Assembly: GCF_027920545.1 (NCBI RefSeq)
Contig: NZ_CP115859.1
Coordinates: 2,288,001-2,352,000 of the forward strand
From: Chryseobacterium camelliae
Lineage (GTDB): Bacteria; Bacteroidota; Bacteroidia; Flavobacteriales; Weeksellaceae
Direction of reading: 5' to 3'
DNA: 64,000 nt
Made by a program: the position numbers and the translations under genes. The notes under the pieces are model-generated. The model saw nothing but the letters and a program-made list of their open reading frames with translations. It was not told where the DNA came from and searched no databases. Of this stretch, positions 15,972 through 25,419 are shown piece after piece. How positions within the stretch are numbered: the first letter of the stretch is position 1; each line of letters opens with the position of its first letter.

Positions 15972-17084
15972 ATGATTACAATTATAGATAAATATATCAT
16001 AAAAAAATATCTTGGGACATTTAGTTTCATGCTGGTATTGTTGTCTATAGTTGTATTAGTGATCGATGTTCAGCAGAAAATTCCGAGAATACAGAGTGCA
16101 ACAGAATTTGATCCTAAATTAAATCTTAGCTACTTTCTAGTACATTTCTATCCGTTCTGGATCATTAACCTGGTAATGACATTTTTGTCTATTCTGGTAT
16201 TTATTTCTGTGATTTACTTTACCTCAAGAATGGCAAATAATACGGAGATTGTTGCCGTTATCAGTAGTGGTGCAAGCTTTCACCGTTTTGCTAAACCTTA
16301 TTTGCTGACCTCTCTTCTTATTGCCGGGATTTCCCTTGTGGTAAATCATTTTGTTTTACCTTGGGCGAATATTAAGAAAAACGAGCTCGAAGCCTATACT
16401 TACAATGCCAGAAATAAAGAAAAAGTATTGGGGACTGCTCCCGCTTCAGCGCAATTAAGTCGTACGGAATACATTTTTGTTAATTCCTGGAATAAAAGAG
16501 AACAAAGAGGTTCAGGATTCATTTTTCAGAAGTTCGATAAGGACAGAAAAATGATTTATGAGCTAAAAGCCTCGGATGTATATTGGGATAAAGATAAAAA
16601 ACAGTTTGTCCTGAATAATTATCTTGAAAAAAATGTAAATAAAGATAACACTGAAAAACTGGGTAACGGAACTGAACTCAGAAAGAGCTATGGACACAGT
16701 CCGGAAGAGCTTTTTCCGAATGAGCTTTTGGGGCAGAATAAAACCACTCCGGAACTGATAAGGTTTATCAACAGAGAAAAAGAAAAAGGGAACAGTAATT
16801 TAAATACCCATTTGAATGAGCTGTATCAAAGAACTTCAATGCCTCTATCTATTATCATTCTTACGTTTTTGGCGCTGTCACTATCCTCCCAGAAAAAGAG
16901 GGGTGGCTTAGGAATTAACCTTGCCGTGGGGATTTCTTTAGCCTTTGTTTTTGTTTTCTCCTTTGAGGCTTTAAAAGTGGTTTCTGAAAATAAGAGTATG
17001 TCACCGGCTTTGGCAATGTGGTTTCCAAATATTGTCTTCTTTCCTCTTGCAGCTTATTTGTATCTGAAAAGAGCCAATCAGTAA
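15972..17084 (+). CDS. LptF/LptG family lipopolysaccharide export permease
   Basis: This 370-residue inner-membrane protein of the YjgP/YjgQ family works with LptB and LptC to pull LPS from the membrane. Its layout is the classic one: two or three N-terminal helices (starting TFSFMLVLLSIVVLVID), the SRMANNTEIVAVISSG cytoplasmic coupling motif, a long periplasmic jellyroll (about 130-270), then three helices (PLSIIILTFLALSLS onward). The 6-base gap after tgt shows the same transcript. Whether it is LptF or LptG cannot be decided. It ends directly against the convergent birA stop codon. Confidence 0.88.
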   Translation: MITIIDKYIIKKYLGTFSFMLVLLSIVVLVIDVQQKIPRIQSATEFDPKLNLSYFLVHFYPFWIINLVMTFLSILVFISVIYFTSRMANNTEIVAVISSGASFHRFAKPYLLTSLLIAGISLVVNHFVLPWANIKKNELEAYTYNARNKEKVLGTAPASAQLSRTEYIFVNSWNKREQRGSGFIFQKFDKDRKMIYELKASDVYWDKDKKQFVLNNYLEKNVNKDNTEKLGNGTELRKSYGHSPEELFPNELLGQNKTTPELIRFINREKEKGNSNLNTHLNELYQRTSMPLSIIILTFLALSLSSQKKRGGLGINLAVGISLAFVFVFSFEALKVVSENKSMSPALAMWFPNIVFFPLAAYLYLKRANQ

Positions 17085-17798
17085 TCAGTAAAGAAGTTTT
17101 ATTTCTTTATGATAAAAAGACTGTAAACCATCTTCCAGCTCAATCCAGAGTTCCCCTTTTTCGTCGGCTCGTCTTATGATGCCATTTTGTCTCTTTTCAT
17201 CGAGTTCAAAAACAGAAATTTCGTCTTTTCTGAATAGATAAGCATTAAAAGAATCCATAATTTCCCGTTCGGAAGGGATGGTTTGGAGCTTTTCCACAAG
17301 AAAATCATGTAAGCTTAAAGTAAACTGATTGATATCAAAATGCTTTCCTGTTTGCGTGAAAAGAGATCCTGCGTTAGATATTTCATCAAATTTCTCCTGT
17401 AAAATATTGAAGCCGGCTCCAATGATGAAATAAGTATTTTGATTAATTTTTTTCTTTTCGATTAAAATTCCGACGATTTTTTTATTTTTAAGGATAATAT
17501 CGTTTGGCCATTTTATTTTTGCTTCGTTTTCAGTCAAATTGGCAAGAAAATCCCGTATAATAATTGCGGTATAATAATTGAACATAAAATCAGAAACCAA
17601 AATGTTTTGAGTTTTTACCGCTAATGTATATGCTAAATTTTTTCCTGCAGTTGCAGCCCATGTATTTCCGTACTGTCCGCGACCCTGGGTTTGATGGAAG
17701 GTGTGCAGCGAAATAAAATCTGAATCATCATAAAGTAAAAACTTTGATATTTCGTCATTAGTAGAAGAGCATTCCTTTAGGTAGAATAGTTGGCTCAT
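17085..17798 (-). CDS. birA: Biotin--[acetyl-CoA-carboxylase] ligase
   Basis: This 237-residue enzyme attaches biotin to the carboxyl carrier protein through biotinyl-AMP. The sequence is catalytic domain only: TNDEISKFL, the biotin loop GRGQYGNTWAA, KWPNDI and KKIVGILIE are all present, followed by a small C-terminal SH3-like part. There is no N-terminal DNA-binding domain, so it should not act as a repressor. The gene is monocistronic, with no intergenic base between its stop and that of the convergent lptF/G gene. Confidence 0.92.
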   Translation of the reverse strand: MSQLFYLKECSSTNDEISKFLLYDDSDFISLHTFHQTQGRGQYGNTWAATAGKNLAYTLAVKTQNILVSDFMFNYYTAIIIRDFLANLTENEAKIKWPNDIILKNKKIVGILIEKKKINQNTYFIIGAGFNILQEKFDEISNAGSLFTQTGKHFDINQFTLSLHDFLVEKLQTIPSEREIMDSFNAYLFRKDEISVFELDEKRQNGIIRRADEKGELWIELEDGLQSFYHKEIKLLY

Positions 17799-17857
17799 TT
17801 AAGAAAACTTTAAGACATTAAGGGGTTAAAAGTAAGGCTAAAGTAAAAGAAAAACAA

Positions 17858-17865
17858 TAAATTTG
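17858..17865 (+). promoter_or_regulatory. -7 box (TAAATTTG) of rsfS-ftsH
   Basis: TAAATTTG fits TAnnTTTG and lies 19 bases upstream of the rsfS ATG. Confidence 0.5.
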
Positions 17866-17884
17866 CAGATTATAGTATTTTTTA

Positions 17885-18253
17885 ATGAGTAAAACAGCAG
17901 AAAAACAGGCGCTAATAGATAAAATTGTAGAGGCTATCCAAGATGTAAAAGGTGAAGATATTATGATTTTTGATCTTTCAAACATCGAAAACTCTGTAGC
18001 AGAAACTTTTATAATCTGTAGCGGAAATTCAAACACACAAGTATCTGCATTGGCAGGAAGTGTTGAGAAAAAAGTAAGAAACGATCTTAAAGACAGACCT
18101 TGGCATGTAGAAGGTACAGAAAATTCTATGTGGGTTTTGGTAGACTATGTAACAGTAGTCGTTCATATTTTCCAAAAAGAAGTACGTGAATATTACGATA
18201 TTGAGGAACTTTGGGGAGATGCCAAAATCACAAAAATTGAGAATGAATTTTAA
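17885..18253 (+). CDS. rsfS: Ribosomal silencing factor RsfS
   Basis: RsfS binds uL14 on the large ribosomal subunit and blocks subunit joining when nutrients are scarce. The 122-residue length is typical. Family motifs include DIMIFDLSNIENSVAETFIIC, SGNSNTQVSAL and the acidic ending YYDIEELWGDA. The gene is 16 bases upstream of ftsH, so the two are co-transcribed. Confidence 0.95.
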   Translation: MSKTAEKQALIDKIVEAIQDVKGEDIMIFDLSNIENSVAETFIICSGNSNTQVSALAGSVEKKVRNDLKDRPWHVEGTENSMWVLVDYVTVVVHIFQKEVREYYDIEELWGDAKITKIENEF

Positions 18254-18269
18254 ATTTTAAAAAGTATAA

Positions 18270-20282
18270 ATGAACAATAAGGGATTTAACTGGTTTTTTC
18301 CAATAATGATCATTGCTCTTTTGCTATTTGTTGGCTCCAATTTTTTAGGAGACGACGGTGCAAAATCTATTGATGAAGATGGTTTCTTCAGAGAAATGCA
18401 GGCAGGAAAAGTTCAGAACATTATAATTTATAAAGATACTGAGAAAGCGGATGTATTCCTTACTAAGGCTGCAAAATCGGCTATGATGGATAAAGCAAAA
18501 GGAAACGATCCTCTTGCCGCATTTTCAGTATCTCCAAAAGCAGATTTTACTGTTAAATATGGAGATCTTCAGCTTTTTCTTCAAAAATTTGATAAAGTAA
18601 AAGCAACCAATCCTGCTATAGCAACCACAAAAGATTACGGAACCGGAAAAAATCCTATGATGGAGATTCTGATTCAGGCACTAATCTGGATTACTATTTT
18701 GGGGATATTCTATTTCTTCCTTTTCAGAAAAATGGGAAGCGGAGGCGGACCTGGCGGACAAATTTTCTCTATCGGGAAATCTAAAGCTAAGCTTTTTGAC
18801 GAAAAAGAAAGAATTCAGGTAACATTCAAAGATGTTGCCGGTTTGGAAGGAGCTAAAGAAGAAGTTCAGGAAGTGGTAGATTTCTTGAAAAATTCAGAAA
18901 AATATACAAAACTTGGAGGTAAGATTCCTAAGGGAGTACTTTTGGTAGGACCTCCGGGAACAGGTAAAACGTTATTGGCGAAAGCGGTAGCGGGGGAAGC
19001 TAAAGTTCCTTTCTTCTCTCTTTCAGGTTCAGATTTCGTTGAAATGTTCGTTGGAGTTGGTGCTTCAAGAGTAAGAGACCTTTTTGCTCAGGCCAAGGCT
19101 AAATCTCCTGCCATTATCTTTATTGATGAGATTGATGCGATCGGACGTGCAAGAGGAAAGAATAACTTCTCTGGTGGAAATGACGAAAGAGAAAATACAT
19201 TGAACCAGCTGTTAACTGAAATGGACGGTTTCGGAACCGATACCAACGTCATTGTAATGGCTGCAACCAACAGAGCGGATATCCTGGATAAAGCTTTGAT
19301 GAGAGCCGGGCGTTTTGACCGTTCGATCTATGTAGACCTTCCGGAATTGCATGAAAGAAGACAGATTTTTGATGTTCACTTAAAGAAAATCAAACTTGAT
19401 GATAATGTAGACCGAGAGTTTTTGGCAAAACAAACTCCTGGATTCAGTGGGGCTGATATTGCCAATGTTTGTAATGAAGCAGCGTTAATAGCGGCAAGAA
19501 ATAACCATACTTCGGTAACGAAGCAGGATTTCCTTGATGCCGTAGACAGAATCATCGGGGGGCTTGAAAAGAAAAATAAAGCGATTAAACCTTCTGAAAA
19601 GAAGAGAGTGGCTTATCACGAAGCAGGACACGCAACAATTTCTTGGTTGGTAGAGCACGCTTCTCCGCTGTTGAAAGTAACGATTGTTCCGAGAGGACGT
19701 TCTTTAGGAGCAGCTTGGTATTTGCCGGAAGAAAGACAGTTGACCACTACTGAACAAATGCTGGATGAAATGTGTGCAACATTAGGAGGTAGAGCAGCAG
19801 AACAGGTAATTTTTGATAATATTTCTACCGGTGCGCTTTCTGACTTGGAAAGTGTAACAAAGAGAGCTCAGGCAATGGTTACAATCTACGGTTTGAGCCC
19901 AAATATTGGTAATATTTCTTACTATGACAGTTCAGGTCAGTCGGAATATTCTTTTGGAAAACCTTATTCTGAAGAAACAGCTAAGAAAATCGATATTGAA
20001 ATCAAAGCAATCATTGAAGATCAATACGACAGAGCAATTAGAATTTTGACAGAAAACAAGGATAAATTGGATGCTTTGGCGAATAAGCTGTTGGAAAAAG
20101 AAGTGATCTTCCGTGAAGATTTAGAGGAAGTATTCGGAAAAAGAGCCTGGGATCCGGAATTGACAGAAAAACCGGTAACGAATACCATTCCTGACGGGAA
20201 AGACAATGCAGAAGAAATAACAATTAAAGAAAAAGAAGAGGGAAGCGAAATCCAGGCTCCTGAAAGTTCTTCTCAACTATAA
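18270..20282 (+). CDS. ftsH: ATP-dependent zinc metalloprotease FtsH
   Basis: FtsH is a hexameric inner-membrane AAA+ protease that degrades membrane and regulatory proteins. Two membrane helices (about 8-26 and 133-153) flank a periplasmic domain. The AAA domain shows Walker A GPPGTGKT at 227-234, Walker B IIFIDEID, and the second region of homology [11 protein letters not shown]. The zinc site HEAGH is at 450-454. The 670-residue length is normal, with an acidic Glu-rich tail. Transcription appears to end at a strong hairpin at 20308-20339. Confidence 0.97.
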   Translation: MNNKGFNWFFPIMIIALLLFVGSNFLGDDGAKSIDEDGFFREMQAGKVQNIIIYKDTEKADVFLTKAAKSAMMDKAKGNDPLAAFSVSPKADFTVKYGDLQLFLQKFDKVKATNPAIATTKDYGTGKNPMMEILIQALIWITILGIFYFFLFRKMGSGGGPGGQIFSIGKSKAKLFDEKERIQVTFKDVAGLEGAKEEVQEVVDFLKNSEKYTKLGGKIPKGVLLVGPPGTGKTLLAKAVAGEAKVPFFSLSGSDFVEMFVGVGASRVRDLFAQAKAKSPAIIFIDEIDAIGRARGKNNFSGGNDERENTLNQLLTEMDGFGTDTNVIVMAATNRADILDKALMRAGRFDRSIYVDLPELHERRQIFDVHLKKIKLDDNVDREFLAKQTPGFSGADIANVCNEAALIAARNNHTSVTKQDFLDAVDRIIGGLEKKNKAIKPSEKKRVAYHEAGHATISWLVEHASPLLKVTIVPRGRSLGAAWYLPEERQLTTTEQMLDEMCATLGGRAAEQVIFDNISTGALSDLESVTKRAQAMVTIYGLSPNIGNISYYDSSGQSEYSFGKPYSEETAKKIDIEIKAIIEDQYDRAIRILTENKDKLDALANKLLEKEVIFREDLEEVFGKRAWDPELTEKPVTNTIPDGKDNAEEITIKEKEEGSEIQAPESSSQL

Positions 20283-20307
20283 AATCTTTAGAAATAAATA
20301 ATTTTAC

Positions 20308-20339
20308 AACCTGACAATTCTAAAATTGTCAGGTTTTTT
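20308..20339 (+). terminator. Terminator after ftsH
   Basis: AACCTGACAATT (20308-20319) pairs perfectly with AATTGTCAGGTT (20324-20335), followed by a T run. Confidence 0.85.
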
Positions 20340-20418
20340 CATATTTATACCTATATTTTTGGAATCTATTATGATTTATTTTCTATTTTTGTATAAAGTT
20401 GACTAAAAATAGATTAAG

Positions 20419-21000
20419 TTGAATTTATTCAAGAAGATTGTAAGCAAACTTACCAACCAGCCTGAAGAAGAGGATACACAGAGCCTGGAGAAGCTTGGGG
20501 ATTCGTTGAAAAATGCGGATCTTGACTATAAGTTTGCCCAATTGTTTACGCATTCGGGTGGTTTTTTTAATTACTGTGCAGATGAAGGAGAAGCGTTACA
20601 GACTTTAAATCAAATTGTTAAAATAGAAGGAGTTACCAATGTGTTTTGTTGGGACAAAGAGCTCCAGAATTTTTTAAATGTTGTGAGAGTTCCCTATACC
20701 TCAGATCTGGAACATAATAATGATTCTGCTTTTATTACCTGTGAATATCTTATCGCCTATGATGGAAGAATAATGCTGTCTCACAATAATATTCTTCACT
20801 ACCATTCTTCAAGGCTGCCAAGCAAAATTATCATCATAGCCAATGTTTCACAGATTGTGAATAACCTTAATGATGCGATGGGAAAAATAAAGAGGAATGG
20901 AAATATCAAAAATCTTACTTCAATCAGTGGAAACCAGTCAAAATTAGATACTGTTTCTAATTCAAGTACGAAGTTGTTTTTATTGCTGCTTGAAGATTAA
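20419..21000 (+). CDS. LUD-domain (LutC/YkgG-like) protein
   Basis: The 193-residue protein starts at a TTG codon at 20419, the only sensible start for the N-terminus NLFKKIVSKL. It resembles the LUD family found in LutC-type lactate-use proteins: ALQTLNQIVKIEGVTNVFCWDK, the central ITCEYLIAYDGRIMLSH, and the Ser/Thr-rich tail before FLLLLED. In flavobacteria a single LUD gene often precedes cdsA, as here, with a 25-base gap. Without lutA or lutB a role in lactate oxidation is doubtful; the function is open. Confidence 0.75.
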   Translation: MNLFKKIVSKLTNQPEEEDTQSLEKLGDSLKNADLDYKFAQLFTHSGGFFNYCADEGEALQTLNQIVKIEGVTNVFCWDKELQNFLNVVRVPYTSDLEHNNDSAFITCEYLIAYDGRIMLSHNNILHYHSSRLPSKIIIIANVSQIVNNLNDAMGKIKRNGNIKNLTSISGNQSKLDTVSNSSTKLFLLLLED

Positions 21001-21025
21001 GCATCACCTTTCTAAATTTTAAATT

Positions 21026-21898
21026 TTGGACAAAAACCTTATTCAGCGAACCGTTTCCGGAATTGTATATGTTGCAATTATTGTTTTATGTGTTACTCCA
21101 TTAGGTGCACAACTGATCAATTCTATTTCTCCGGATCTGGTTAAGCAGCAATATCTTTATTACGGACTGATTACATTTTTAATGCTCGTAGGAACCTGGG
21201 AATGTGTAAAAATCGTACAGTTTGGTGATGGCTATGAAAAATGGATAGTGCTGCCTCTTATCGCTTTCATATTTTATCTTTTTTCTAAACGATATTTTAA
21301 TTACGGTTTCTTTTTTGATTTCAGGCTGAGCGAAATATTGGCAATTGTTTTAATTTTAATAGCAGTGGTTACGTTGTTTAAATATTCTAACGAATTATAC
21401 TATGACAGCGGAAAACTGATCTTTACAGTGATCTATGTTGCTCTTCCGTTTTCTTTTGCGCTGGGACTTCCAAAATTTACATCTTACGATGATACGTTTT
21501 CTTTGGAAGTATTATTCCTGTTTATTTTAATATGGAGCAGTGATACTTTTGCCTACTTGACAGGGAAGTTTTTCGGAAAGCATAAAATGGCTCCTAAGAT
21601 ATCTCCCAAAAAAACCTGGGAAGGTTATTTTGGGGGAGTGGTATTAACATTGGTGCTGTCTTATTTTATAGAACATCATCATTCAGACCTTCGAGGAAAC
21701 TGGATGGTTGTTGGTTTTTTGGTGGCTGCGTTTGCTCCTTTGGGGGATTTGGTAGAAAGCCAGCTGAAAAGAAATTTCGGAGTAAAAGACAGTGGAAACA
21801 TCATTCCGGGACATGGCGGGGTGTTAGATCGACTGGATAGTTTTTTAATCTGCGTTCCTGTCGTATATTTGTACTTTATTTTAGCAAAATTTATTTAA
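21026..21898 (+). CDS. cdsA: Phosphatidate cytidylyltransferase
   Basis: CdsA makes CDP-diacylglycerol from phosphatidate and CTP, feeding all phospholipid synthesis. The 290-residue protein has about eight membrane helices. The C-terminal signature is complete: SDTFAYLTGKFFGKHK, SPKKTWEGYFGG, and the stretch from GDLVESQLKR to HGGVLDRLDS. The start is a TTG at 21026. It is followed 6 bases later by the phosphatidylserine decarboxylase gene, which acts on a product derived from CDP-diacylglycerol. Confidence 0.95.
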   Translation: MDKNLIQRTVSGIVYVAIIVLCVTPLGAQLINSISPDLVKQQYLYYGLITFLMLVGTWECVKIVQFGDGYEKWIVLPLIAFIFYLFSKRYFNYGFFFDFRLSEILAIVLILIAVVTLFKYSNELYYDSGKLIFTVIYVALPFSFALGLPKFTSYDDTFSLEVLFLFILIWSSDTFAYLTGKFFGKHKMAPKISPKKTWEGYFGGVVLTLVLSYFIEHHHSDLRGNWMVVGFLVAAFAPLGDLVESQLKRNFGVKDSGNIIPGHGGVLDRLDSFLICVPVVYLYFILAKFI

Positions 21899-21904
21899 AA
21901 TCTC

Positions 21905-22558
21905 ATGAAATTACACAAAGAGTCGAAAGGAACAATTACAGTAGCTACCATATTGTTCGTCATATTAGGCGCATTAGCTATTTATTTCCTTAAAATCTGG
22001 GCGTTACTCATTATTCTGCCTTTGTTGGTGATATATAGTTTGGTATTCTGGTTTTTCCGAGTTCCGGATCGTGACATTTTGGATCACAGAGAAAATGTGA
22101 TAGCGCCGGTTGATGGGAAGGTCGTAATGATTAAAGAAGTGGATGAGGATGAATTTATTAAAGGAAAAGCAATTCAGATTTCGATCTTTATGTCGCCTTT
22201 AAATGTTCATATTTGTAGATATCCGGTATCCGGAAATGTGATTTACAAAAAATACCATCCGGGAAAATATTTAGTGGCTTGGCACGAGAAATCTTCTACG
22301 GAGAATGAAAGAACAACGGTTGCTGTAGAAACTTTAACCAACCATAAAGTGGTTTTCAGACAAATTGCCGGATATGTTGCGAGAAGAATCGTTTTCTATT
22401 GTAATGAAGGTGATGCTGCAAAAGCGGGACACGAGTTCGGATTTATCAAGTTCGGTTCAAGAATGGATGTTTTCTTGCCTCTAGATACTGAAATCATCTG
22501 TAAGATCGGTGATATTACAAAAGGAGGCTTAGATGTGATCGCTAAACTGAAAGATTAA
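21905..22558 (+). CDS. psd: Phosphatidylserine decarboxylase family protein
   Basis: The enzyme decarboxylates phosphatidylserine to phosphatidylethanolamine at the membrane. The 217-residue short form has two N-terminal membrane helices (about 12-52) and the conserved VIAPVDGKV and FMSPLNVHICRYP motifs. The self-cleavage site is in KFGSRMD: the chain should split between Gly184 and Ser185 so that Ser185 becomes the pyruvoyl group. No separate serine transferase gene is visible in this operon. Confidence 0.93.
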   Translation: MKLHKESKGTITVATILFVILGALAIYFLKIWALLIILPLLVIYSLVFWFFRVPDRDILDHRENVIAPVDGKVVMIKEVDEDEFIKGKAIQISIFMSPLNVHICRYPVSGNVIYKKYHPGKYLVAWHEKSSTENERTTVAVETLTNHKVVFRQIAGYVARRIVFYCNEGDAAKAGHEFGFIKFGSRMDVFLPLDTEIICKIGDITKGGLDVIAKLKD

Positions 22559-22583
22559 GACTTAGTTTTGAACTATAAAATAT

Positions 22584-22616
22584 AAAAGGCTGTTTCGAAA
22601 GAGACGGTCTTTTATA
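22584..22616 (+). terminator. Terminator after psd
   Basis: A 13-bp stem with G-T pairs (22584-22596 with 22601-22613) is closed by a GAAA loop, with a T-rich tail. Confidence 0.75.
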
Positions 22617-22652
22617 TTATATTTGATTCAGTATTCGAAAACCTTATTATTG

Positions 22653-23066
22653 ATGAAGTATTATGCACTTTTATTTTTAATTCTTTTTTTATCGTGTAAA
22701 AAACAGGATGCTATCGGATTGCCGGAAAACTATGTTTTAACGGAAAAAAGTATTTCAAAGGATTGTAATGTTTTTCAGATGAGATTTAAAGAGGGTAAAT
22801 ATTTATTAAAATATTCATTAGCCGGAAGTTGTGAGGGATTGACTGCAGAAACATATATCAGGGAATATATATCATATTTGGAGAAGAATTATGACAGTTT
22901 AGCTCATAAAAAAGGTTATCTCATCTTTGATTATTACAGGATGAAAGACTCAATGATATTAAAAGATTCCATAGTTAAAATAACAGAAAGGAAATTTAAT
23001 ACAACAGTTTTATTGGCAGAAGAACATAAGAATACTTTTACCTTGAGTATTTCGGATGCAAGGTAA
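22653..23066 (+). CDS. Hypothetical lipoprotein
   Basis: From the ATG at 22653 the 137-residue product begins MKYYALLFLILFLSCKKQD, a clear lipoprotein signal. The frame opens further upstream at 22623, but that would bury the signal. The mature part is charged and tyrosine-rich (FDYYRMKDSMILKD) without a motif I recognise. It stands alone behind the psd terminator and ends 5 bases from the convergent DUF1801 gene. Confidence 0.7.
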   Translation: MKYYALLFLILFLSCKKQDAIGLPENYVLTEKSISKDCNVFQMRFKEGKYLLKYSLAGSCEGLTAETYIREYISYLEKNYDSLAHKKGYLIFDYYRMKDSMILKDSIVKITERKFNTTVLLAEEHKNTFTLSISDAR

Positions 23067-23071
23067 GCTAA

Positions 23072-23437
23072 TCATTTAATGTGCCCTTTCACTTCTTTAA
23101 TTAGCTCTAAAATTAATTCTACCGGTAAATCCTCTTCCATATCAATTAAAAGGATTTTAAATTTCTTTCTGCCTTCCTGTAGCAATAATGGGTGATTCAG
23201 TCTGTCTCCGTGGTAGAAACTTATATAATGTTTTTGATGCTTTTTGCTAAAGTAAAAATAACAAAGCATTTTTCTTTTGAATTTGAAAAAAGGTAATCCG
23301 AAACTTAATGTTTCGCTAATGTTTTCCGGATCGGATTCCAGGATCTTTTTGCGTAAAAAAAGAAGAGTACTTCTTTCAGGCTCGTCGATTCTGTAGAAGT
23401 ACTCTTGTATAGGATTCATTTTTAAATCTTGTTTCAC
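23072..23437 (-). CDS. DUF1801 domain protein
   Basis: This small cytoplasmic protein, 121 residues from the first ATG or 115 from MNPIQEYFYRIDEPER at 23419, fits the DUF1801/YdhG-like fold. A helical N-terminus (RSTLLFLRKKILES) is followed by ETLSFGLPFFKFKRKMLCYFY and a C-terminal helix. The family is widespread and of unknown function. The more internal start gives the N-terminus usual for the family. Confidence 0.75.
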   Translation of the reverse strand: MKQDLKMNPIQEYFYRIDEPERSTLLFLRKKILESDPENISETLSFGLPFFKFKRKMLCYFYFSKKHQKHYISFYHGDRLNHPLLLQEGRKKFKILLIDMEEDLPVELILELIKEVKGHIK

Positions 23438-23440
23438 TTG

Positions 23441-23512
23441 GCTGGAAGATGGATGCTTGAAGCAGGAAGATTAATATGACATTAACAAACTCCCAGCTTC
23501 CTCCTTCCAGCT
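23441..23512. repeat. Inverted repeat with GCTGGAAG units
   Basis: A 22-base segment from 23441 beginning GCTGGAAG matches, in inverted orientation and at about three quarters of positions, the segment ending CTTCCAGC around 23493-23512. It lies between the ABC exporter and the DUF1801 gene, both on the minus strand. It looks like a dispersed intergenic repeat and not a gene. Confidence 0.45.
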
Positions 23513-23527
23513 TCGTGCCTTTGCATT

Positions 23528-25366
23528 TTAATCAAAATTTTGAAGCTCAACCAGCTTGTGGTAAACTCCTCTTTTGGCAATAAGGTCGTGGTGAGTTCCC
23601 TGTTCCATAATATCGCCTTTTTCCATGACTACAATCCAATCTGCTTTCTGAATCGTTGAAAGACGGTGTGCAATCACCAGAGAAGTTCTGTTTTCCATCA
23701 TTTTTTCCAGCGCATCCTGAACAAATCTTTCAGACTCTGTATCCAATGCTGAAGTTGCCTCATCCAATATCATAATCGGCGGATTTTTCAATACGGCTCT
23801 GGCAATAGAAACCCTTTGTTTTTGACCTCCGGAAAGTTTTCCACCGTCATCTCCGATATTGGAATCATACCCATCAGGAAGATTAGTAATGAAGGTATCT
23901 GCATTAGCGATTTTTGCGGCTGCAATTACCTCTTCTCTCGTCGCATCAGGTTTACCCATCAAAATATTATTGTAAACAGAATCATTGAATAAAACGGATT
24001 CCTGTGTTACCATTCCTAATAGCTTACGATATTCCTTTAATTTTAAATGTTTGATATTGGTTCCGTCAATTAAAATTTCTCCTTCGGAAACATCATAAAA
24101 CCTAGCTAAAAGATTAGCAATGGTTGTTTTTCCGCTACCGCTTTGCCCGACAAGTGCAACCGTTTTTCCTTTTGGAATGCTTAGTGAGAAGTTTTTAAGA
24201 ATCGTATGGTCTTTATCATAGTAGAAACCGATATTATTAAACTCAATGGCACTATTTAACGTAGAAATTGATACAGGCTCTGCTACTTCGTCAATTTTTA
24301 CATCCGCATCAAGGATTTCCAATACTCTCTCCAAAGAAGCTTCTCCTTTCTGAACATTGGAAATAGACTGGGATAAACTTTTAACAGGTGGCAAAATCTG
24401 GAAGAAAATACCTAGGAAAACAAGGAAATCTGCAGGAGAAATACTTTGTTCTACAATAATTTGTTTTCCACCATACCAGGCGATAATTAAGAATGTAACC
24501 GAACCTAGAAATTCGCTCATTGGTGACGCGAGTTCCTTTTTCCTGCCTAATCTTATTGAACTGTTGATCCATCTTTGCATAGACTGCATGAATCGGTTGT
24601 CCATTATTTTTTCAGCGCTGAAAATCTTAATTACCTTAGTGGATTTCAGTGTTTCATCTACAATAGAGAAAATGGTTCCCATTTCGTTTTGAGCCTCATG
24701 AGAATCTTTTTTTAAGCTTTTTCCGATTAGGGCAATCATGGTTCCCATTACAGGCAATACTAACAATGAAAAAAGAGTCATTTCCGTACTCAGGAAGAAC
24801 AGCGTTACCAATGTACTAATCAACATAAAAGGTGCGTTGATCAATTCAACCAAACTTCCCAAAATATTTCCTTCTACTTCACCCACGTCATTTGACATAC
24901 GAGACATCAGGTCTCCCTTTCTGCTCTCTGTGAAAAATGAAACCGGTAAAGAAAGGATCTTTCTGTACATGGCTCCACGAAGGTCTTTGGTAACTCCTAC
25001 ACGATAATTAATCAATAAAAATGATCCCAAATATCTGAAAAGGTTTCTCAGTAAAAACATAAAGGCAGTGATGATACACAGCCAAGCCAATACTTTAAGC
25101 GCTCCATAGTCTGTTACCAAACTCTGAACATAATAATTGGCGTATTCTTTTGCGTAAGAGAAAAAATCTAAAATTTCTCCCGAATAAATAGGAGGATGGC
25201 TGTATTTTTTAGCCTCAATAGTTCCGAAAAGCATTCCCAAAACCGGTAAAATTGTCCCCAAAGAAGCAATTTGGAACACAGAATACATTAAATTGAAAAA
25301 CAAACTTCCGTAAATGTATTTCTGGTGCGGTCTTGCGAATTTTAAAATTTTTTTATACTTGTTCAT
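23528..25366 (-). CDS. MsbA-like ABC exporter (fused permease and ATPase)
   Basis: This 612-residue half-transporter works as a homodimer in the inner membrane. The six-helix type I exporter domain fills about 1-330. The nucleotide-binding domain has Walker A VGQSGSGKTT, signature LSGGQKQR, Walker B IMILDEATSALD and the H-loop VIAHRLST. The substrate cannot be told from sequence; lipid A core (MsbA) is the usual guess for a chromosomal copy with no partner genes. It is transcribed alone. Confidence 0.92.
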   Translation of the reverse strand: MNKYKKILKFARPHQKYIYGSLFFNLMYSVFQIASLGTILPVLGMLFGTIEAKKYSHPPIYSGEILDFFSYAKEYANYYVQSLVTDYGALKVLAWLCIITAFMFLLRNLFRYLGSFLLINYRVGVTKDLRGAMYRKILSLPVSFFTESRKGDLMSRMSNDVGEVEGNILGSLVELINAPFMLISTLVTLFFLSTEMTLFSLLVLPVMGTMIALIGKSLKKDSHEAQNEMGTIFSIVDETLKSTKVIKIFSAEKIMDNRFMQSMQRWINSSIRLGRKKELASPMSEFLGSVTFLIIAWYGGKQIIVEQSISPADFLVFLGIFFQILPPVKSLSQSISNVQKGEASLERVLEILDADVKIDEVAEPVSISTLNSAIEFNNIGFYYDKDHTILKNFSLSIPKGKTVALVGQSGSGKTTIANLLARFYDVSEGEILIDGTNIKHLKLKEYRKLLGMVTQESVLFNDSVYNNILMGKPDATREEVIAAAKIANADTFITNLPDGYDSNIGDDGGKLSGGQKQRVSIARAVLKNPPIMILDEATSALDTESERFVQDALEKMMENRTSLVIAHRLSTIQKADWIVVMEKGDIMEQGTHHDLIAKRGVYHKLVELQNFD

Positions 25367-25419
25367 TCAATGAAAAAAATTGGATAGCAAAATTACATAA
25401 TTTAAACGATAAGACGTTT

